Assembly (NCBI RefSeq): GCF_024763615.1
Contig: NC_077224.1
Coordinates: 38,140,712 to 38,204,711 of the forward strand
Source: Phlebotomus papatasi
Lineage: Eukaryota; Arthropoda; Insecta; Diptera; Psychodidae
Direction of reading: 5' to 3'
DNA: 64,000 nt
The notes under the pieces were generated by a model, which was given only the letters and a program-made list of their open reading frames with translations, was not told the origin of the DNA and did no database searches. Numbering within the stretch: position 1 is the first letter of the stretch; each line of letters opens with the position of its first letter. Shown here one piece after another: positions 57,774-64,000 of the stretch. The position numbers were made by a program, and so were the translations under genes.

Positions 57774-57975
57774 TAGGGGAGACTGGGGCAAAAAGTCACA
57801 AAATGGATATTTTATTTTTTTACAAGCTACCCGAGCACCTCCAAAATTTCTAATTAGTACAGTATTATAGGAAATTTACAGCTCTACAACTCTGTGAAAG
57901 TCATTTTCTTCTATTTTGTAAGGTAATATATTTATCGAGCCGTTTTCTAAAAGGTAATTTTGTGATCATTCTCAA
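57774..57975. repeat. Solo left half of the GGGAAGACTG MITE family
   Basis: TAGGGGAGACTGGGGCAAAA…, AGGAAATTTACAGCTCTACAAC and CATTTTCTTCTATTTTG…CCGTTTTCTAAAAG match (inverted) the right half of 25321-25917. Confidence 0.6.
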
Positions 57976-58099
57976 ATATGCTTGGGCAAATACTATCAGG
58001 CATAAGATACTATCACATTTTGATTCGCTTTATTACGTGATTCCGCTTGATTACGTTGAAATTTAAGTAAAATACCTAGATTACATATTTTCATAGGAA

Positions 58100-58300
58100 A
58101 CCTTTGTAAAACACCGTTTTCTCGTTCCCTACTCTATGATGCAAGTCTCTCGAGTTCAAATCTCCCTTTAGGTCAGCAGGAATTTTCTGGCATTGAAGCT
58201 GTTTGAACTGCACCCAGTGAACCTCACTCCACTTGATTCCACAGGGCATGGGACTGACAACCCCATCCCTGTATAAGAAAAATGATAATGGATTTCCCGA
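58100..58300 (+). repeat. tRNA-derived SINE candidate
   Basis: CTCTCGAGTTCAAATCTCCC contains a B-box (GTTCAAATC) in the plus orientation, followed by GGTCAGCAGGAATTTTCTGG…CATTGAAGCTG…ACAACCCCATCCCTGTATAAG, a GC-richer body unlike its surroundings. No clear A-box upstream, so it is probably 5' truncated. The minus-strand open frame over it is an artefact. Confidence 0.35.
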
Positions 58301-58389
58301 ACTTCTCTTACGGCAAGGCTTAGATTCCTCAATGGAACATTGTGCTACCATTTTTATATTATTATTATTTTTATCAATTATTTTTTAAA

Positions 58390-58650
58390 GACTTCTTTGC
58401 AAAGTGCTCGAACTCGTGACTTAGATGCTATACTTCAAAAGTACTCTCGCTCCATCCATTTACCGTTTACATGTTCTCTACCACTTTCAACCGACTCAAA
58501 AGATACCATAAAATAATTTAAGAGTAATAGAATTGATTCTCTGGCAAAAATTACTTATTGGTACTCCATAACCGATTGAAATTGGCTCAAGTTTGTCAGG
58601 AATTCCAAGACCTTTCCAACGAGCCCAAAATTATACTATTGGGTTGAGAG
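58390..58650. repeat. Dispersed repeat with tRNA-like box and 'ACCTTTCCAAC' core, second copy
   Basis: GTGCTCGAACTCGTGACTTAG (inverse B-box) and, 190 bp later, GGAATTCCAAGACCTTTCC…AACGAGCCC, as in 52970-53280. Confidence 0.45.
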
Positions 58651-58653
58651 GAT

Positions 58654-58892
58654 TATAGGGTGAAAGGAACGTCTATTGACACTTTAAGAACTCATGTCAG
58701 CACCTATTGACACCCTACTCTGTACCATTTGGGACATGAAATTTGAACATTTCTGTTTATAGTAAAAGGTATATTACAGAAAAAACGTTGTATTACTTAT
58801 ATTTTACTATAGATATATTAAATAATTTTAAATATTTTGGCAAAAGTGTCAATAGGGGTTCCCTGTCGAACAGACGTTCCTCCAACCCTATA
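58654..58892. mobile_element. MITE with TATAGGGTGAAAGGAACGTC ends
   Basis: TATAGGGTGAAAGGAACGTC…TATTGACAC pairs with GTGTCAATAGGGGTTCC…AGACGTTCCTCCAACCCTATA; the right arm carries an extra ~18 bp. Confidence 0.72.
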
Positions 58893-59105
58893 ACTCCTCT
58901 CTCTTTGAGTTCGAGCAGTAATTATTTAGATGGGGAAACCGGAAACCGAATATTTATATCTCTTACGGTATGACCTCTAGTCGAATAAAAAGTAAAAAAA
59001 TATATGCATAATAGTTCCTCTTTGGGCTCGAGAAGTAAAATATGGCAATTCAATCTCTGAACTTTGGTGGTTACACACAACCTGCTCAAAATTTGTCACA
59101 GTACC

Positions 59106-60006
59106 TAGGGAGAATTAACTACTTATCGCCATGTTTAGGAAAAACGGGAATTAATTTCATTATAATTTTTGAACCCATATTACAAGATAACTCAAATTTG
59201 ATACAAAGTTACTTAAATGTATTGGCTGCAGATTCGTGAAAACAATACATCTCCAGTTTAACCACTGGACTACTTAAAAAACTGATTTTTATTAACAATG
59301 CAAAAAAACCACTTCGTCGCCATTTTTTACCACTTTTCGCCAGTTCTGTAACCACTTCTCGCCATCCACTTGGAGAGGTTCAAACTCAATTATTTTGGGC
59401 AATATTATGCAAAGAATACATTCAGTACTTCTATTTCATCATGATCAGCCTATTATTACACACTTTAAATTATTTTTCTTCGCTTTGAGAAATCAAACTA
59501 TAAGACTATTGCATAAAGTAAACAATTCAGATTTGACAACTTAGAATCTACGAAGTGAAGTTAGCGTCGCCTATTGAAAAGGGATGGCGACAGGTGGTAA
59601 AATCATTCGAAAATATTACCACTTTTCGCCATGCCTCATTTTTATATAAATATAATATAAAATGAAATATTAATTAACTAAATACAAATTTTATCTATTC
59701 CACAAGTGTAATTAAATATTAAATAGGCAAATTATTTATCCAAAAAGGTACATTTTGTTTGATTAAAATTTGATGACACTTAGTATATTGGGTAAGAAAT
59801 GTTGGATTCGATGCACTTCCTTAAAATATTGCTATAAAAAATGCTCAAAATCGTATATTCAAAACGAATAATTACTATTTTCGACTCTATACATAGCAGC
59901 AGTAAAAATACAAGTAACTTTGCAGCTCATTTATTTCATAAATCGCGAGAAATAGCGAATAGTAGCAAAAAGTGGGGCACTGGCGAGAAGTGGTGATTCC
60001 ACCCTA
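59106..60006. mobile_element. ~900-bp element with TAGGG…ACTTCTCGCCA ends
   Basis: TAGGGAGAATTAACTACTTA + TCGCCA at the left and TGGCGAGAAGTGGTGATTCC + ACCCTA at the right are imperfect inverted repeats. 'CACTTYTCGCCA' is repeated sub-terminally (59311, 59331, 59354, 59622, 59968). No coding frame. Confidence 0.68.
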
Positions 60007-61899
60007 CCCCTAATTCATTACCTTAATAAGGGGGGTATATTTAAACCTTATGAATAAATCTTGGGTCTGAAGCCCGTATACCTTCGTTTCATTCTTAAAG
60101 CAACTAATACTCAAAATTTTTAGTTTTAACCACAATACCATCTTTTCAGACTATAAATTTAAGTGCAAAATCCCAGTCATAAGTTTTTAATCTAGAGTCC
60201 GTATAAGTTTCCGACGCTGTGTTTATCAAAATTGTCCAGTCCACTATAAAATTAAATTAAATTCAGTAAATAATGCAATAAAATCGGTTATGGATAAAAC
60301 ATTTGATTTCTCTTACACTTTTTAGATTATGTTTATAGTCACTAAAACTATCCATCTTATAATTATTGCTACTAAGGCTTTAACATCCTTTTATGTCAAT
60401 CCTTATTTAAATACAATTTTATGCAAAGGATAAGAATCATTTCGAAGAAGCAATTTTCATTTAAATTTTCCAAATTACATTGCAGTGTGGATTTTCTCGT
60501 TGAAAAGAATTTATTCAGCTGATCTCCATACTCCTTCAAATCCTGACTATCTTCTCTTTTTCATGAAGATTAAATCAGTATCATTTTCCGAAAGAGTGGG
60601 ATGAGAAAACACACGATTCCTTTGCATCTATCGTCTCGAATTATTCAACATTCTATCACAGATCACAGAATAGTAGAGTGGGGAAAGCTTTTCTTTCAAA
60701 TACAATTACAGATGATTGTGTAACTATTTGCAGAGAAAATTCGCTTAAAACAAAAAAAAATCTACAAGAAGTATAACACGGTTAAATTAAAAATTTATCA
60801 AATTCGACTGCAGAAACTTTATCCTCTCCAAAAACGAACTCCTTCAACTTTTCTGAGTATTCGGGTATTCATTAAAGGTACATGAGAAATTTTAGTTATT
60901 AAATTTCCATAATAGCTTGTTAAAACTTGCACTTCCTGAACTAGTTCAATAAATAATTCATCCAATCAATGAGGTTTCCTATTGGGGAAAAGCTCAATAG
61001 CCACTTAGATTTTTTTTTCACTTATGTGAGAGCCTCTGAAATTCGTTGTAAAATGCAATTTCAAAGAAGTAATAATGCTAAATGACTACACAGAGTCTCC
61101 CAATCTTTAGAGTTTAATGCATTATCGTAAGACTTAGCATTTACCTTTAATATGTGTGATTCTTACACAATCACACTTTGATAAAAGTCTTTTGAAAGGA
61201 TTTAGAGGACGGCGCAGAAGTTACAAATTTGAAGCTCCTACTGTACATCATAACTATTTTTTATTAAACTGAAGATGGAAAACTTTATGCTCCCGAAGCT
61301 CCTCAATGTGGCTCAATTTCATTAAAAAAAAAAACAGGACATTTTCCAAGAAGAAAACATCAGCATTAAAATGCAGAAATATAAACGGACAAAAAATTTA
61401 TTACAGATTTTACTACTATTTAATTATTAAGTCGGAAAACATGTTTCTCATATCATCACTTGAGTCAAAAATTATCGTATAACAGGATTATACAAATTTT
61501 ACGATTAGGAGAAGGCCTTCATCGTGGTGTCACATATAAGATTAATATTAATATTAAGAAAAACCGAAGAGAGAGGTATATAGTATGCAAAATTTCAAAT
61601 GGAATATCACGTATGTTAGAAAGAGTACACTCTAGTGGAGTAATACGATGAGTAAGATATTACTGTTCGTATTATTCTGAATCGTATTACAGGCAATTCG
61701 AGCAACTTTTCATGCGTTCCAATTGTGATTCGGTCAGTTTTCGAGCGAAACATAAGACAGAGGCAAAATAAAACCCTTGCTATCCTTTGTAAGCATTCTC
61801 GCAGTTCAGAAAGTATTAATCTTAATATTAATCTTATATGTGACATGGTCATCAGGCTTTGAACACTCTATGGCCAAGAATATTTCACATTTTGTCCTA
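60007..61899. other. Unique AT-rich sequence
   Basis: 61560-61830 contains a palindromic stretch (TAAGATTAATATTAATATTAAG at 61538 against CTTAATATTAATCTTA at 61820, and TCGTATTA motifs), probably a small foldback. No gene recognised. Confidence 0.4.
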
Positions 61900-62321
61900 T
61901 AGGGTAAGTGTTCCCAATATCGGCATAGTTGCATGCAAGCGCCAAAGTCTCAAGTTTGAAATGTAATATTATTAAAACAAATTGATTTTTTATTCCTTCT
62001 TCTTAAGGCGTATTGTTTGGAACCTTGTAGACAGTTTATCGTCTTTATTTTGTCTAAAACCATTCTTAATTCATTTTAAAATGAATAAAAATATAGACAT
62101 AGCTTTGGTGCCCTATTTCGGCTTCATTCTCATAGTTCCTTGCCCTTCGGGGATTCTTCCAATATCTTTTTCACGTCATCTCGTTTGTCGAAGCTACATT
62201 TTTTGTTATTAATTTGCATTGTAATCTCTAGAGTATGTGATAACTAAAAATTCATGGAAATTTGAGGAATAAAAAGGTGGCCGGAATTGCAAGCTGGTCG
62301 AAATTTAGCACACTTACCCTG
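61900..62321. mobile_element. MITE, GGGTAAGTGT family, copy 2
   Basis: TAGGGTAAGTGTTCCCAATA…CGGCATAGTTGCATGCAAG and GGTCGAAATTTAGCACACTT…ACCCTG. Long interior match to 55338-55729 and 2238-2562. Confidence 0.82.
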
Positions 62322-64000
62322 TTCCTTTAATAAGGATTTCTATGGTAATGCATTTTAAGATAATTTTAACAGTAATTATCTATTAATCTCAAAGAATCTA
62401 GGAGAAAGCCAGGCTACTTTGAGCTGTGAGGCTATATTGATATATGATTTTTTTCGAATATTTTTAAAGGAATCTTAGTCATTTCATAATTTAATTCAGA
62501 ACCACAATCGTTTTGTTAATATAAATTACATTACGTTAAAGCCTAATTTCCTTTAGAAATACGCGAGAAAATGTATATCTATATAGAGACAGAGCTCAAA
62601 GTAGCCCCATGTTCCCCTAATTCTAAAGGAACACTGTATCTCAAGTATTTCTAGTACTTACACTGAATTTAACAAACTAATCTTCAGTATTAAAATTATA
62701 CGTAAAAAACGCCTATTTATTTAACACTTAACCTACTCACATATCGTTTACGTTTATCGTAGTATGTAGGATACTCAACAAATTTTTCTTTGAAAAGAGA
62801 AAAAACAATAAAATTTAAGCTCTGAAAAATATATTACATGCATATTTTAAGAAATACAAAAAAGTTTGATGGTGACATTGTATCGTTTAAATATGTGTTA
62901 ATTTGAAAAGTTTTGAATCCGGTCAATTTGACCGGTCTTGGTAGGTTTAGTGTTAAAAGATCCCCCATTTCAAAATTGCCTCATTTTCCCCTACTCTTCT
63001 TATAGAAAATTCTTAGGTTATACTTCTCTATTTACGATATTTATGGCATTTTGACTTCAAATTTTACATAATTTACTTAAATATACTATTTTCAATTATT
63101 GAAAGAGACAGTTTTAAAACATTTATCCTATTAATATTTATACTTTTGGATTTAGGTGAAGATCTAAAAAAAATCAGAATGTTGTACAGTTTCTTTTTTT
63201 GATTTGGAGCAGAAAAAGTCTAACCAATTCTTTGAATAAACATTTTTCCATAAAATGTTAAAGATGTTTATTTTATCTGTTTTTTTTTTTCTGAGAAAAA
63301 GTACAACAATGGTGTAGTGGGAAAGAAATATACAAAAAAATATACATTGTGTAGTCAATTGAACCTCAATTTATTTTCCATTAATATGAAAACAATATGC
63401 CTTTAGAAATTTTCCACCCACAATCATTTACTCGCCAGAATTCCATCTACATTTCCATTTGGGCTACAATGTTATTTTGGCAACATAACAAAATGATTGC
63501 AAATTAAATTAAACAATGCCGTTCTATTTATGAAAATCCATCCCAAGGAAAGGGTAAATACAAAATACAAAAAAATATATATAAATCTGAGGGATTATTT
63601 TGATAGGCGCGACAGTATTTTAATAACACTGATTCATTTCCGTTCTATAGTTGGGAAAGTAATTATATTTTTATCTCTTCCTTCTTTTGTAAAATTATTT
63701 TTTGTAGTTTTGGAGAGGGAGAAAATTGGAGGATGAAATAAATTGATGCAACACTGAGGGAAAATTGTTTGCAATTTCATATAGCATGGACAAAATTTTA
63801 ATTACCACAGATAATGAATAATACTGTTTTTTGATTAAAATGTGCTGAAAATAATTTTTTTCAGTTTGCATAAAGCATTTTCTATGTTAAAAACATCAAA
63901 AGGATGTCTCATGTTTTCTCTGAGTACTCTAGAAATCAGTAGACAAAAAAAATGCTGAAAAGTGAGAAAAGATCATTCCAATTACAGAATTTTTCCCACT
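62322..64000. other. Unique sequence with MITE scraps
   Basis: 62400-62622 is a second copy of the repeat whose right end lies at 7490-7612. 62960-62993 (CCCCCATTTCAAAATTGCC…TTTTCCCCTA) is a solo right end related to the TAGGGGGAAG family. The rest to 64000 shows no gene. Confidence 0.4.

Noticed and set aside
58091..58351. 86-codon minus-strand open frame
   Set aside because: It overlaps a SINE-like sequence with a B-box on the plus strand and matches no protein family I know.

Overview
The window looks like nuclear DNA of a dipteran insect. It is AT-rich, has almost no long open reading frames, carries GT-AG bounded coding exons, and is packed with short non-coding inverted-repeat transposons. 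The density of MITE-like elements would suit a nematoceran such as a sand fly or mosquito, but I cannot fix the species. There are no operons, bacterial genes, rRNA genes, intact tRNA genes or CRISPR arrays.

The only host gene I can name lies on the minus strand. Two exons (23473-23570 and 2790-2930) join in frame and encode most of the first immunoglobulin domain of a DIP-family (dpr-interacting protein, lachesin-like) neuronal adhesion protein. The intron between them is about 20.5 kb. The exon that should complete the domain lies beyond the left edge. No signal-peptide exon was found, so everything right of 23571 is probably upstream intron or 5' flank. Two weaker host candidates are a GC-richer block ending in a consensus splice donor on the minus strand (1574-2105) and a short signal-peptide exon on the plus strand (48051-48177).

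The rest is transposon-derived. The left edge cuts a PIF/Harbinger transposase gene that is open as far as visible (1-259). Degraded Tc1/mariner-type transposases lie at 17894-18609 (with a right terminal repeat), 24590-25195 and 38640-39285. A LINE RNase H scrap lies at 36452-36541. An unassigned element with long matching ends and a broken gene of unknown family spans 43952-47449.

Non-coding elements dominate. More than ten MITE families have unrelated interiors but the same TA-GGG termini. A Foldback-like family has inverted ends built from short tandem units, and one copy has a 9-bp target duplication and is split by an inserted hAT-type element with its own 8-bp duplication. There are also several long palindromes, and a 1.8-kb element made of ~290-bp modules with perfect 16-bp ends. 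Nesting is common and allows relative dating. The clearest new biological signals are the shared TAGGG-end families, two copies of one element that each carry a different insert at the same internal position, and the Foldback-like family.
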